Assembly: GCF_028583425.1 (NCBI RefSeq) | Contig: NC_072791.1 | Span: forward strand, 9,443,868-9,507,867 | DNA length: 64,000 nt | Direction: 5' to 3' | DNA from: Eublepharis macularius | Lineage: Eukaryota; Chordata; Lepidosauria; Squamata; Eublepharidae | Part shown: positions 22,262 through 49,215 of the stretch, piece after piece | Numbering within the stretch: position 1 is the first letter of the stretch | How the letters are laid out: the number at the start of each line of letters is the position of its first letter | The notes under the pieces: model-generated | Told to the model about the DNA's origin: nothing | The model's input: only the letters and a program-made list of their open reading frames with translations | Databases searched by the model: none | Made by a program: the position numbers and the translations under genes

Positions 22262-22554
22262 CACATATAATTCCGCAGGCATTGGATAATGCACTTCCAA
22301 TCCTCTTTATAGATCATTTGAAACGGATTTTGTTGTGTGTGGAACAAAAAATGCACATTAAACGATTGATAAAGTGCATTGAAAGTGCATTATCCAACGT
22401 GGCTGCTCTTGAGTGATTCTGCACATGTTGGATAATGCACTTCCAATCCTCTTTATAGATCATTTGGAATGGATTGTGTTGTGTGTGGAACAAAAAATCC
22501 ACCTTAAACGATTGATCAAGTGCATTGAAAGTGCATTATCCAACGTGGCTGCTC
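22262..22554. mobile_element. Two tandem copies of the GTTGGATAATGCACTTCC MITE
   Basis: Both copies carry ATTGGATAATGCAC or GTTGGATAATGCAC at the left and GTGCATTATCCAAC at the right, with the core ATCATTTGRAAYGGATT between. Copy 1 ends and copy 2 starts around 22405. Both are followed by GTGGCTGCTC, so the pair looks like a tandem duplication and not two independent insertions. Confidence 0.85.
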
Positions 22555-23167
22555 CTCTAGGAATAATTCGGTTCGAGACCACGGATCTACGTCTGGAAAT
22601 CGTTTCCGCGGAAATCTTGACCTCCTTGTAGCCTGGGGTGCCCAAAGCCACGGCGGCAAGACACTACGCCTCCTGGCCCCTGTTTAAAAAAAAGTGCTTT
22701 GGTGGTATGAGAGTGGCCTCCAGTTTCATTCTGTCCCGCCTACCTAGCAGGGTTGTTGTGCTGCAGAAAAAAAAGAAAAGTTATCTTGCGTTGGGGTGCT
22801 TCTCTTTCCTGCTGGTCATGGGGTGGAGGTAGATAAAGAAACAAGGGTCCTCCTTTCCCCAAACGGGAAACTCATTAGATCCCCGAGAAGCTCCAAGGCT
22901 GCGTTTTCTTCCACAAAATGTTCAAAGGTTTAAACTGTCAGAAGCGGTTAGTGTCACCCTTTGCAATCCTGCGACGGTTAAGGGGGGGTGGGGAAGAGAA
23001 TCAATAGAATTTTGTGGGGAGGGGGGTTAAAAGGGCAATTGACAGCCAAATAGGTGTTAAAATGAATCAACACGCCTCTAGCCTACAGCACAAGGGGGGC
23101 GGGCAATGGAGGCAACCCTTGGGGGGGGGGGGTTGCCCCCTAATTGAAACTATAACCAAAGGGGGAA

Positions 23168-23336
23168 ATCTTTCTCTCTTCTCTCCTCCTTCTCTTTTAC
23201 TCTCTCTCTTTCTCTTTCTTCCTTTCTCTTTCTCTCTCTTTCTTCTCTCTTTTTCTTTCTCTCCTCTCTCTTTCCGTCTTCTCTTTCTCTCTCTTCTCTT
23301 TCTTTCTTCTCTCTCTCTCTTTCTCTCTCTCTTCCT
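23168..23336. repeat. CT-rich low-complexity tract
   Basis: Irregular (CTTT)/(CT) polypyrimidine over 170 bp. The Arg/Glu/Lys ORF on the minus strand is an artefact. Confidence 0.9.
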
Positions 23337-23389
23337 AGCCTAGTCCCAGGTTTTAACCTAAATCTACTCAATTAAAGTTTCCCAAAAGA

Positions 23390-23620
23390 TAAGCTCGGAG
23401 TGAGAGACTTCGGCGGAAAAGGCGCCCTCCCCTTCGTGCCAAAGTTAATTACTAGTTTGTTTAGCTCGCAACAACCTTCGCTTCCAAGTATTCCTAAAAG
23501 TCTCCGAAATCTGGGGGTCTTTTTTTTTTGCCTCTAAATCTAATTAGCCGAAGTGCTAATTAGGGGGGGAACGGATGAATGAAGTCACTTCAGGCGTGGA
23601 ATGATAGAGGGGGTGGTGAA
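23390..23620. promoter_or_regulatory. Candidate proximal conserved element
   Basis: A unique block about 1 kb before the ATG exon with AAAGTTAATTACTAG, ATCTAATTAGCCG and GTGCTAATTAGG, three TAATTA-type homeodomain cores spaced over about 140 bp. It has no repeat signature. Confidence 0.33.
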
Positions 23621-24369
23621 GGGGGGCACACGCACCTCCCCTAGTTTAGAGTGGGCATTTTAATTCTAAACGGTTGGGTTTTTTTGGAGGGGGGTTGTTT
23701 GGTTGGAGGAGACCTTCTTTTGCAATTGCAAAATCCGGGATAATTAAAAAGATGGGGGGTGGGGACATAGATATGCCGCTTTGTTCCCGAAAAGGGGGGG
23801 GGAGCTTTGTTAGCAAGTTTTTTTTAAGCCAAGGGGTCCTTTGTGTCTACAAAATGGCCCCCATCAAGTTTCGTTGGAGACAATTAGCCACTTGCTAAGC
23901 CAAACGAATCCCCGGCGAGGGGGGAGAGGGCTGCTGTCTGGGTGTATATTGGAAGGGGGGGGGACATCACTGTATTCCCTGTAACTTTTGTGGAGGGGGT
24001 GAATTTCTATCCGCAGCCGCCTCCAATCTGCATCTGGGCGATTTCGCAAGAGGCGCCGGCCCAAGTTTGCAGAATTAAGCCCCTTCCCCTTCCCGAGACG
24101 CCGGCTTAACAGGACTGGGGGGGGTCTCCCTCTCTCTCCCCCACCCCACCTCTAAGAAGGGGTCCTTTCTGTTTTATTTTTTAGACGCCAGATGTGAAGT
24201 CTCCCCCGTCCAGACTTTTGCATCCTGAGCTCTTGAAGAAGAGAGGGAGAGAGAAAGCAAGCAAGGGAGAGAAGAGCCAGCCCGGACCTCGCCCCTCCTC
24301 TTCTCCCGCTCACCCACCCGCCCCGGGATTTTTTTGGCCATTTTCCCTCCACCCCGTCCCAGCTTTAGC

Positions 24370-39185
<14,816 letters not shown>

Positions 39186-41220
39186 TAAACTCATCTGTAA
39201 AACTCGGCTTACTGTTGGGATATCTAGCAGTAAGGAGAGAAAAAGAATATTTAAGACTTTGGTCAATTGCTCTGACCTTGAATTTCCGAAAGGAGGAATT
39301 CATTGTTGTTTTTATTGCTTGCAGATGTGAAATTGAAAAAAAAAGAGATATATATGCATAAACCTTTTCTTTTCTGGATCTGGCAGATATGTATAATTAT
39401 ATTAAAACAGTTCTAGCACAATTGTTGGTTATGTCTTCCCATTTTCCTTTACTGCAAAGTGGTTTTTGAAGAACTTTCTTGATGGTGGAAAGCTGGTTTC
39501 AGGGTCTGGAAACCGGGTGGAGAGGCAAAGAAAAAGGCAAGACCGCTCCTCTTAGGTGAAGTTATAATTATATGTATTTAGATAGTGTCTGTCACGTCTC
39601 TCCAAGATTAGCAGACCGCTGTATCCCAAACAGAAAACAGGTTTCTGCTTTTTTCTGGTTTGAATAGGAAATAAAATTGATCTAGGGGAAGAAATCGGTT
39701 AGGTGAGAGTGCGAGAGAGCAGCTTGTTTCTTGTCGATTAATTTAGGGGTTGAGAAGGCGAGGAGGGAAGGAAAGATCCTTTGGGGGCTCAGGGGGGTGT
39801 TTCAGCCCCTCCTATAAACTTTCTAAGGAGGGATAGGATGTACTGGGAATAGGAGAGCCAGTCACGCAGAAGTGATGGCTGGATAAAAGAGTTTGGGGAA
39901 AGTTGGTGAAAGCTATGATTTCTACAGCTGGACACAAAAAGACCTTTCAGGGCTCCCCCCCCCAAACTGCTAGAGATGGAAATCCTTTCCTCTTGAAGGG
40001 GGGGGCTTCCTGGATTTTCTCTTTCTCCTGTTCTAGCTCAAGAAAACAGAAGTCTAGTTGGACCTTAAACGAAGAACTTTTCCAGCATAACAGGAGAGGG
40101 AAGGAGGTTCGGGATAGGGGGTCTGAGAGTGAACTCTCTCAGATCAATTGCATTTCAACGAGATTCCCATTTTTTTTTTTAAAAAAAATCTCCCTTTCGG
40201 CTGAGCCCCCTAACCTCTTCAGTTTCCCGTGAGTTTTCACGCCCCGTCTTTTTTTCTCCTGCTCGATCGGGGAACCGCTGACAATGGTTCTAACGCTCTA
40301 TTCGAGATTCGTAACGGTGCAACGATGTACCTGTTATATCTTCAGCTTTGTGTGCGTGTGTTTTATCACCCATTTGCAGGACGTCCCTCTCTCATCGCCA
40401 CAAACTGCCCCCAGAATCAATGTCGGATTTTGCCCCCCTCCTCTAAAACTTCCAGCCCCTAAACTTCGCCTCTCCGGCTGTCTCCAAAGAAGGAAATCCG
40501 AACGCGTCGATACAATATAATAATAAATACGCCTGACGGTCAACTTATTACAAGTCTTTCTTTTCAAGCAGAGACACCTGGACGTGGAGGCGTCGGGGCA
40601 CATTGATTGCCACGAAAACTTCTTTCCTAGCCAATGGGGGGGTCGCTTAGACTCGCGTTGCCGAACCCCCCCTGGAAGGAAGGGCGGAGCTCTCTTCCAG
40701 CCACACATTTCCAGGTAAATTGATGCCCCCCCTCACCCCTGGTTTTCTCATATCAACTGTCATTCTTTTCTTCACCCCTGTCTCCTAGAATTTCTCGCTA
40801 CTGGAAGGGTGGGGGGTGAGAAAGAGCGTTAGAAATCCCCCCACCCCTTTTCCTTTCCAGAAATGGGAACTGGTCATTTCGGTCGGTGCGTGCCCCGTAA
40901 ATTCGAAGGCAGCTTAGCCTTTTCAAATAAACAAAGCCCCCGAACTAGCAGATCGCAAATACTCTTCTTGGGGGCTGGGGGGGCGGGGAGAGGGCGGGGA
41001 GGCATCCTTTGGATAGGACTGATTTGCCAGGAAAAGCGAAAGACTCCTTAGTCCGCGGGCACAGATCAAAGAGAAACAATTTTCTTTCGAGTTTCCCTTT
41101 GTCACCGGTTGGATTAGAACTAAACGAGGAGGGGTGTGGGGGGGGGGGGCGGCCGAGATTTTTCTCCTCTGGGAAATTTCAGAAGGCTTGGAAATAATTT
41201 TGGAGATTGCTGTGGTTTAT
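39186..41220. other. OTX2 3' flank, unique
   Basis: GC/CT-rich single-copy DNA with T and C runs. 40500-40720 has mixed composition with possible regulatory content (AATAATAAATACGCCTG, AGCCAATGGGGG CCAAT core). No ORF with support. Confidence 0.45.
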
Positions 41221-41221
41221 C

Positions 41222-41280
<59 letters not shown>
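41221..41280. repeat. (AAT)n microsatellite 1
   Basis: 20 perfect AAT units. Confidence 0.97.
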
Positions 41281-41282
<2 letters not shown>

Positions 41283-41589
41283 TCACTGACTCCTAGCTTC
41301 TTGGATAAAATCCGAATCGGTGAGAGACCAAAAATCCCAGCCCAAACGTCTGATGGAGTGTGGAAAATACAGATAATTAATAATAATGATAATGATTGTT
41401 GTTGTCGTTGTTTGAAGTCCCACTGAGAAATTAAAGGAGTCGAAAACTAATCGAGTGTTTCCCGAAAACCTACTTAAGCTTAATTGGAATCCATCAATCG
41501 CTCTTACTTTCTTTCAAAGCGCCTTGCTATAGGACCCGACCAAACTAGCAATCTGTCTCATTTTAATTGTTCGATTGTGGTGTTATTTT

Positions 41590-41590
<1 letters not shown>

Positions 41591-41650
<60 letters not shown>
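41591..41650. repeat. (AAT)n microsatellite 2
   Basis: About 20 AAT units, 310 bp from the first array. The Tyr and Asn runs in overlapping ORFs are artefacts. Confidence 0.97.
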
Positions 41651-43079
41651 GGACGACGACTGGAAGCCAAATCATCTTTTAGGAAGGTTGCGATGCGAGG
41701 CACTCTTTTTGGCAAATAAAACTGCGCTGAACTTAAGCGAGACTTCCTTCCGAGTTCCCTTGCACCTCCTCGGTGCAGAGCCACCTCCTCGAAAGTAAGC
41801 ACCACCATAATAAAGGAACGGGGCTTCCACCTCATGTGTGCTTAGCCGGCCCCGGAAATCAAAGCAAACAGGTGACTGTGCTGTTGGACTTCATTTTGCA
41901 TTACTTTCGTTTCCAACTTTGTGTGTGTGTGTGTGTGCACGCGTGAGTGTGTATTTTCGTCCCCGCAGTACCCCCTTCTCTACCCCTCCTGGATCCTTTT
42001 CGCCCTGCTCTCCGGTAGGCAGAGCAACCCAAAATCCCGCGAATTATATTCTTCTGATCCAAGGCAGGGAGCAGAGCGGGAGAGGAGGCAAAAGATTTTA
42101 AACCGGCGACGGAAGCCTTTTTTTTCTTTCCACCCCCCTCTTCCGTTGTTCTGCCCCTGCGTCCTACTTTTGCAGTAAGTGACTGAATTGATTGCACACG
42201 GGAAAGCAGGAGAGAACGGCTTTGCGCTTTGGGGGAAACGCTGCCTAGGGTTTTTACTCTTCCTCGGGAGCAAGCCTCGTCGAACAGGGTTACTGCCGAG
42301 CAAACGTGCAAAGGCTCAGGACACAGAAGTTATATTTCGATTTTAATGATCTCCTAGGGACGACAGTTTTCGGTGTGTGGCCGCGTTGGTCCGCAGTCGA
42401 ACAGCAGGATTTGAGTCCTCAGAGACCAACAAGATTCTCAGGGTGTGAGTTTTTGAGAGTCCAGAGCTCCAGACAACGTCCGAAGAGTGATCTGGGGCTA
42501 TTGCGCTGGCGGAGGACCGAACCGCGTCCCCCGGCCGTCTTCCTTAGCGGAAAGAATTGGATCGAAAGGGGAAAATCTCCCTCTCTGCTGAGGCAAGAGA
42601 GGGAAGCTCGGTTCTTTTGCCCTGAATGGGGTTTGTGTCCCAAACACGGCTCATGCCACCCGTTTTCATGGCGGCGGCAGCAGCGACACGAACACACGCC
42701 CAGCTCATCGGGCCAGAGCAACTTCCTCGCCCCAGCTAAGGCGGAAACGTGAAATTCACCAGCCGCCTGGTCAATTTCAAACCCGCGCAGCTTCTCTTCT
42801 TCTGGAAAAGGGTTGCCCTGTCGGCTTTAAACCTGTGCTAAATCTTGGGGGTGGGGGGTTAAAAGAGTGGGGGAACCCCCCCCTTTAATCTCTGCTCCAG
42901 CTCGAGGAGGGATTTCCCCCAACCCCCCAACCTCTCCCACAGTTTCTCCTTTTCCTCTCCCCTCCTCCAGTTTCTTAATATCATTTGTTTTCGTTTGAAA
43001 CAATAGATAAGCCCCCCTTCTCCCCCACCAATCTCTAAAGGAGTATTGTCCGTTTCCAAGGAGACGAGAAGAACAGCTA
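41651..43079. other. Downstream flank, unique with one repeat fragment
   Basis: 42370-42460 is a half copy of the common palindromic family (GTCGAACAGCAGGATTTGAG, AGAGACCAACAAGATTCTC). The rest is unique and GC-rich. No gene recognised. Confidence 0.5.
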
Positions 43080-43330
43080 TTTATTTATTTTAAATCCGGT
43101 GTTATTTACTCCTGGCGGCGGGTTGCCTTGTCGTATTTATCCTTCTGATCAGAAGTGAGAGCTCCGGCCATTCCGGAATTCCGAAAGGAGCGGGGACGAA
43201 GAAACAGCAGCAAGTTTGGGTGGGATTTTGATTACTAGTATTTCCCGTTTGAAGAGACTCTCTCGCTAAATTGTTGTAATGGTGATTAGAGAAATTAATC
43301 CTTCTAGCCTATCATAGGAGAGCAAAACCA
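43080..43330. promoter_or_regulatory. Candidate downstream conserved element
   Basis: A unique AT/GC-balanced block 5 kb downstream of the OTX2 stop. It has TTTTGATTACTAG, GGTGATTAGAG and AAATTAATCCTTC; the last contains TAATCC, the reverse of the OTX site GGATTA. Its base composition differs from the homopolymer-rich flanks. Confidence 0.28.
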
Positions 43331-43689
43331 AATAGATTCCGGGGAGGGGGGAATCCAAAGGCCCCCAAAGTGTTGAAATCCAAGTAGACGGGGTGTTGGA
43401 GGGAACTTGTCAGCCTTAAAGATAGTTCGACGTCGCTCTGCTTGCCGTTGGAGCGACGCCTCGATCAGAAAGGAAGAGCCTCAAATAGCTGGCGGTGGAG
43501 AATTCGCATTTACCTTTTCAGCGAATATCCAGTTCTCCAAGGACCTTCACATCACCGGGAAATTTTCTGAAACGGTGGATTTTAAAAGCAAAAGCAAAGG
43601 GGGCGATCTGAGAACCATTTCTCGTTTCATATCTAATCCATTTCCAATATGTTCTTACAAAGGGTGGCAGCGCGACGTCCAATACCAAT

Positions 43690-43880
43690 AGAAACTCAAG
43701 GAGGCTTATATTGTTCTCTTTTTCTCCCTTATGTCCTCACTACAACCCTGCAAGGTAGGTTACGCTAAGTGTGTATGACTGACACCCCCCCCCCAAGTCA
43801 CCCATCAAACTTCCTTGGCAGAGTCGGGGTTCGAAGATCCTGGCCTGATGTTCTAACCACTACACCACAGTGCCTCTCTA
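43690..43880 (-). mobile_element. tRNA-derived SINE (ATTTATTT-tail family)
   Basis: CTCACTACAACCCTGCAAGG, GGGGTTCGAAGATCCTGG (B box on plus as reverse head) and TTCTAACCACTACACCAC at the right end. Minus orientation, tail lost. Confidence 0.72.
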
Positions 43881-44097
43881 ATACCGAGCCCTGTTAAACC
43901 TCACCTTTGTCATGAATTCAAGTGAGTTCTGGTAAGCATTGCCTCGGAGTGAATGAAATAGTCCAACTGTCAGAGTCCACCCTTCTTCTTAATTATTATA
44001 AATAATATACGGGATGTGATTATTTAAATCTCTCCAAAGCTCCAGGTTGAAAGCGGGCCCAAAGAAACGGCTCGTGTCTCTGAAGTTCTGAAACGTG

Positions 44098-44215
44098 GGG
44101 CCAAGCTACAAGTGACGAATGACACTTGAACGGCAAGTGGATTGAGTGGAGGGCAAGTGAACAGGGAGAAATACACTTGCCATTCAAGTGTCATTTGTCA
44201 CTTGTAGCTTGGCCC
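44098..44215. mobile_element. Palindromic MITE, GGGCCAAGCT family, copy 3 (short)
   Basis: Complete ends GGGCCAAGCTACAAGTGACG and CACTTGTAGCTTGGCCC with the middle shortened. Flanked by GTG at 44095-44097 and 44216-44218, a possible 3-bp target duplication. Confidence 0.85.
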
Positions 44216-46124
44216 GTGGTCTGCAGACCAGAATTCCCCTCGCCAAAGGTTCATTTCTTTCCAAGTCCCCCACCCTACACATTTCAGTGGGAGGGAAGGG
44301 TGGACAACTCAAACTGCTAAGTTTCTCGAATTTGCAAATATATATATATATTAATTTTGATGTATACAATATATTATATAATTTGGATATAATTTGATGC
44401 TGCCCCAGAAAGATTCCGAATGAACATTAAAGACTGGTGTACTGCGTGTTCATATGTGTCTGGTGTGTGTGTGTGTGTCTTCAGTCATGACCCTTTTGGT
44501 CGAGTTGCATGATTTTATTTAAAAATCTACACCCCCTTGCAAATGCGGTAGATTTTCTTTGAGTGGTGGTGTATCTTTTTTTATTCGACAATGCCCCATT
44601 TCCAAAGCGAGCTCCCTCCCAAAACTCATCTTTTCCTCTCTTTTTTGTTTTTATGACCGAGCTCTGTATTTATTGTGGTTTTAATGGAAACATTGCATGT
44701 AAATTAATTATGACCTTATGCGCTCTGAGCCCGTTCGCCGGGGAGAGCGGACTCTACATTTAATAAAACCAATCAATGAATCTGTTATAACCCCCCCCCA
44801 CACACACACAGACACACACACGCACACACAAGATACAGGCTTTGAATATCCCTTGACCGTTTCCAAGGGACCACAATTCTAGCACTGAACAAAGTAGGAG
44901 AGGGAGGAAGCCCCGGATGAGAATAAGAACGTGAGAACATAAGAAGACCTCACCTAGATCAGGCCAACTTTCCACCCAGTTCAGCATCTTGTCTTGGTGC
45001 CTGAGCAAGGGAGTTTTGACTCTGGCAAGCACACCCCCTGGAAATCTTGTGGGTGCCACTGGACTCGAATCTTGCTGTGGCCAACAAAGGCTCTTCTGGG
45101 GAGGGGGGATGGAGGTGGGAGACAATGTTGGGCGAGGGGGTGCTTACTCAAGAGAAGATCTCCTTCTTGGCCCAAGCGAATGGCCCCTGCTTGCCCCTTG
45201 GCGCCACCTTTCTCCTGCCCCGAAGAACTGGGGAGGGGGTGTTTTCTAGGATAGAAAGAGATACATGTATTTTCTTGAAGAATGGACCCCACAGCATCTG
45301 GGCCGGCCAGAAAGAACAAGCACTCGCTTGTATACAGGGGAGGGGGACAGGAAGAGACTGACTATGAGAGACCAGGCTCAGGCCAGCTGGCCTGGGCGGG
45401 GGGGGGGGCACTTTCAGTGACACCCCAGAAAAAAATGTTGATTGGCCGTCATTTCTAGACTTCGAGGTGCTTTGGGGACTTCCCCACCTGCGGCGACCTT
45501 GCAAGAAAAGCAGCGAGGCTATTCATAGACCCATTTCACAGCAGCGGGAACTGAGGCCAGCAGCGAGCCAGAGGGCCATCAAGGCTGGCCGGATGCCGGA
45601 GGAAGGATTTGATGCTGAGAGACTGCAAGGGGCTCCTATGCAAAACGGGAAGGAGAGATTTAAGGTGGGCCAGCGCAAGCAGCTCATGGTCAGTTTCGGA
45701 CTGTAGACCTTTTCAAAAGAAAGCTTTTCCCGCCCCGCAAAGGTCCCCCTCCTTTGTGAAAATGAGTTTCCCAACAGTTTCCAGCGGATCGATCTTGGGC
45801 ACGTTGGCGCCAGTGCAATCGTGGAAAAAAACCCACTTTCCTGAGAGTAAGCTCCATCGAGTAGGTTTTTGAGTCGCGGCGCTTGTGGTGGCACTAGACG
45901 TCCGTCCAGGGCACGATCCAGGCAACTACGGGCGCTTTCCAAAGTCCCATTGATTTCGACGTGGCCTCTCGAGACCTTCTTAAATCTCCCCTGCCCAAAC
46001 CGGCGGGTTTCATTTCGGCTGGATTTTTTTCTACTGTGCTCAGCCGAACTTTCTTCGAAGGAAGCGGGCATGGAGATTCGGTCTAATCTGGCCTTGGGAC
46101 CATCCCCCGAACATCATTTTCTAC
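44216..46124. other. Intergenic, mostly unique
   Basis: A CA run occurs at about 44798-44828. 44997-45085 is a half copy of the common palindromic family (AGGGAGTTTTGACTCTGG, GGAAATCTTGTGGGTGCC). ORFs at 45000-46100 overlap on both strands and show no recognisable domain. Confidence 0.5.
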
Positions 46125-46200
46125 ACAGTCGTTAATCCGCCTTGAGTTTCAGAGAAAAAGGCGGACTATAAAATGACAAATAAATACGAAAACGCTATTT
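46125..46200 (+). mobile_element. L2-like LINE tail fragment
   Basis: TTAATCCGCCTTGAGTTTC, then AAAGGCGGACTATAAAATGA and an ATAAATA tail: the last about 70 bp of the L2-like family, plus orientation. Confidence 0.75.
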
Positions 46201-46269
46201 CTAATCGGGAGGAGTTACTGTACCCAGGGCAACAAATAAAGGCCCCGATCCATCACAAGCTGTTGTTAA

Positions 46270-46600
46270 ATAATACGGATGTATTTATTTACACCCCTCC
46301 TTTTGCCCCAGTATTGACCCTAAGCGGCTTACAGCCTTCGCCTCCATTTTATCGTCGCAACGATCTTGCGAGGTAGGCTAGGCTGAGAGTGTGTGACTGG
46401 CCCAAGGCCACCCAGCAAGCTTCCATGGCAGAGGGGGGATTCGAACCTGGGTCTCCCAGGTTCCACTGTACCACTCTGCCTCTCTGCTTATTATTTTAAT
46501 AATAATAATAACATTCGATTTATATACCGCCCTTCAGGACAACTTAATGCCCATTCAGAGCGGTTTACAAAGTATGTCATTATTATCCCCACAACAAAAT
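46270..46600 (-). mobile_element. Two minus-strand SINEs back to back
   Basis: 46270-46492 is an ATTTATTT-tail SINE (GCGAGGTAGGCTAGGCTGAG, GGGATTCGAACCTGGGTCTC). 46497-46600 is the 3' third of a GTGTAGTGGTTAAGAGC SINE (ACATTCGATTTATATACCG, GCCCATTCAGAGCGG) ending abruptly near 46600. Confidence 0.8.
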
Positions 46601-47174
46601 CGAGCATATTAGGCCAGAATCTCCTCTCTCCGACCAATCTGTAAGGGGGGGGGGGTTGATGACCTTGGCCTACTTGGCTGGGTTGTTGTAAGGATTTGGC
46701 CCAAGGGAATGTAATGGAAGCACTTTGAACCGGAGAGAAAGTTTTAGAAATGCCATCCTCTTCGTTCCCGTCAAACCACTAAAGGCGGGAGTGAAAATGG
46801 GCGGGGGGGGGAGAGTGTATTTCAGGTTAAAATCTGATCAAAGACAATCTCAGGAAATGGACAGAGGAAGGGCCTGAAAACGTGCCGACGGTGCCTGATT
46901 ATGATCATAGAGAAAGAGAGTCGAATCTGCATTGCAGGAAGAATTTTAGGGGCGGAAGAAGCTTGTAAGAGGGAAAAGCGACACCCTTCGGATGTTTTGT
47001 AGCAGTCCTTCCCCACCATCTTTTGCATGCTTACTCGAAAGTAGGACACACTGGGGTCCAAAGGGGGCTTACTCGCAGGTAAGCGTGCAAAGGCCTTAAG
47101 GACCCCTCACTTTCCCCCTTGAAATCTACGGAAGCAAAAAATGGTGGGCTCTTTACGCAGGTTTTATTTTTCTT

Positions 47175-47345
47175 TCTTTCTTTACTTTATTTATATCCCG
47201 CCTTTCTCCCCAAAGCGGCTTACATCGCTCTCTTCTCTTCCATTTTATCCTTACCTGCCTGGGGGTAGGTTAGGCTGAGTATGTGTGATTGGCCCAAGGC
47301 CCAAGGCCGGCCGTGAATTTCCACGGCAGAGTGAGGATTCGAACC
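47175..47345 (-). mobile_element. tRNA-derived SINE (ATTTATTT-tail family)
   Basis: TTTACTTTATTTATATCCCG and CCCCAAAGCGGCTTACATCG at the left; GAGGATTCGAACCTG at the right, where the next repeat begins. Confidence 0.75.
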
Positions 47346-47815
47346 TGAAGTGTAAGCTTTCGAGAACCACAGCTCTCTTTGTCAGATACATGGAGGGTAT
47401 AAAGCTGTAAGCCGCTTTACCTCCTCATTGGGGAGAAAGGCGATACTCTCCATGATTTTGACGAAGAGAGCTGTGGTTCTCGAAAGCTTATCCTACAATA
47501 AAGTTGGTTAGTCTTAAAGGTTCTACTGGTTCTATTTTGCTTAGGGTTGAAAGGCTGTAGTCTCCGCTGAGTAAAGGCCACCGATCTCCCGGGATTTAAA
47601 AGGGCGAGGGCTCCTTGAGTACCCTCCATACATCGGACAAAGAGAGCTGTGGTTGTCGAAAGCTTACTACAATAAAGTTGGTCAGTCTTAAAGGTGCTAC
47701 TGGACTCTTTACTATGTTGCTTAGGGTTGAGAGGCTGTGGTCTCCGCGGAGTAAAGGCCACTGATCCCCCGGGATTTAAAAGGGCGAGGGCTCCTTGGGA
47801 GCGCTCCAAGCCAAA
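47341..47815. repeat. Palindromic repeat followed by a 176-bp tandem duplication
   Basis: 47341-47464 carries TAAGCTTTCGAGAACCACAG. From 47465 the unit AGAGAGCTGTGGTTCTCG ... GGGATTTAAAAGGGCGAGGG ... is repeated starting at 47641 with a period of 176 bp and moderate divergence. Unit 1 covers 47465-47640 and unit 2 runs to about 47815. Confidence 0.85.
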
Positions 47816-48369
47816 GTTCGAGGGATAAAGCAGTTGCCACGTCGCCCGGGAAGGGAACCGGACCAAGGTTTGAACCTCTTTGGGGTTTCTAGGCAGCAGC
47901 TTTCCGCCGGAGAGTGGCTGCGAGTTTTCCTCTCTTCGTGGAGATGTAAGAATCGGGTCCCTCCTGCCGCAGGGGAGCCGCTTTCCCGGCGGAGCCAAGA
48001 GCCCAAAGCCGGATTCTGGCTCTCTCTTCCCCTCTGTTGGCTGAGCCACAGAATTCCCCCCCCCCTTCTCTCTTGGATGCTGGCGCTGTGCGGCGGCTGC
48101 CGCCATCCTTTGATCGGAGTGAAGCAGGAAAACTGAACTCTAAGGGAGGGGGGAGTGTCTAGTTGGAAGGAATCCATTTAAAACCACAGTCCTTAGGGGA
48201 GACCCCAAAAGTGAGGGGTGGGGGGTGGGAACAGGAACGCAAATAATGGAGAATCTACTCCACCCTACCCCCAAATCTCCCAGTCCAAGAACACGTGTGA
48301 ACGCTTGTGCCGCAAAGAATTTCATATTTAATAAAAACTGAAGGCTGTAGCAATATGAGACGGGATATC

Positions 48370-48610
48370 AACAACAACAACAACAACATTCCATTTATAC
48401 ACGGCCCACTCAGAGGTTTACAAAGTGTGTTATTATTATCCCCACCACAATCACCCTGTGAGGTGGGTGGGGCTGAGAGAGCTCTGAGAGAGCTGTGACT
48501 GACCCAAGGTCACCCAGCTGGCTCCAAGCGGAGGAGTGGGGCATCAAACCCGGCTCTCCAGATTAGATTCCTGCCGCTCTTAACCACTACACCAAACTTG
48601 GCTCTCTTGG
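48370..48610 (-). mobile_element. tRNA-derived SINE, GTGTAGTGGTTAAGAGC family
   Basis: (CAA)n tail at the left, CCCTGTGAGGTGGGTGGGG in the body, and CTTAACCACTACACCAAACT at the right (head on minus). A short internal deletion removes the GGACAACTTAATG segment. Confidence 0.85.
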
Positions 48611-48614
48611 TAAA

Positions 48615-49050
48615 GACTTAATAGAGGAAGCCGCAGGCTCCAGTTTGCATGATCTGAATAAGGCTGTTGATGATTGGACGTGTTGGAGGTTCTTCTTAGT
48701 TTTATGGATTCCTCTGACCACTAAGAAGAGAAAGCAATGGATTCTGGATCAAATCAAGCCTGAATTCTCCCTAGAAGCTCACATGATGAAACTGAGGCTG
48801 TCATACTTGGGTTGCATCATGAGAAGACAAGACTCTTTGGAAAAGTCAATAATTCTAGGAAAAGTGGAAGGCAGTAGGAAAAGAGGAAGACCTAAAAGGA
48901 GATAGCTTGACTCAATAAAGGAAGCCACCATTTCCAGTTTGCAAGAGCTGAACAAGGCTGTCAATGGCAGGTCGTTTGGGAGGCCTTTGAGTCATAGGGT
49001 CGCCATGAGCCCGAAACAGCTTGAGGGTGCAGGACACATGTGATGCTCTG
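48615..49050 (+). pseudogene. Bov-B/RTE LINE 3' end, copy 2
   Basis: Remnant ORF reads ILDQIKPEFSLEAHMMKLRL, then MRRQDSLEKSIILGKVEGS and KRGRPKRR before a stop. The tail has TCATAGGGTCGCCATGAGCC. A 60-bp partial duplicate of the 3' part lies in front at about 48627-48690 (GAAGCCGCAGGCTCCAG). Dead, 5'-truncated. Confidence 0.82.
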
Positions 49051-49215
49051 AGAGCTTTGGAGAAATCACAGCAATGTGTGTGTGTGTGTGGAGGGGGGGG
49101 GGAACACACTCAAGAATTCGCCGTTCCCACCTCAGGCCACTCTGTAAGCCCAGTCCTAAGCAATGTTAAAGGAACTCCATGGAGATAGATCAAGATGGGT
49201 AGACCTATTAGTCTG

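Noticed and set aside
24334-24369. An N-terminally extended OTX2 start
   Set aside because: The upstream in-frame codon is TTG. The ATG ATG pair at 24370 matches the known MMSYLKQ N-terminus.
47341-47815. A CRISPR-like array of repeated units
   Set aside because: Only two diverged 176-bp units in a vertebrate genome, one of them part of a dispersed repeat.
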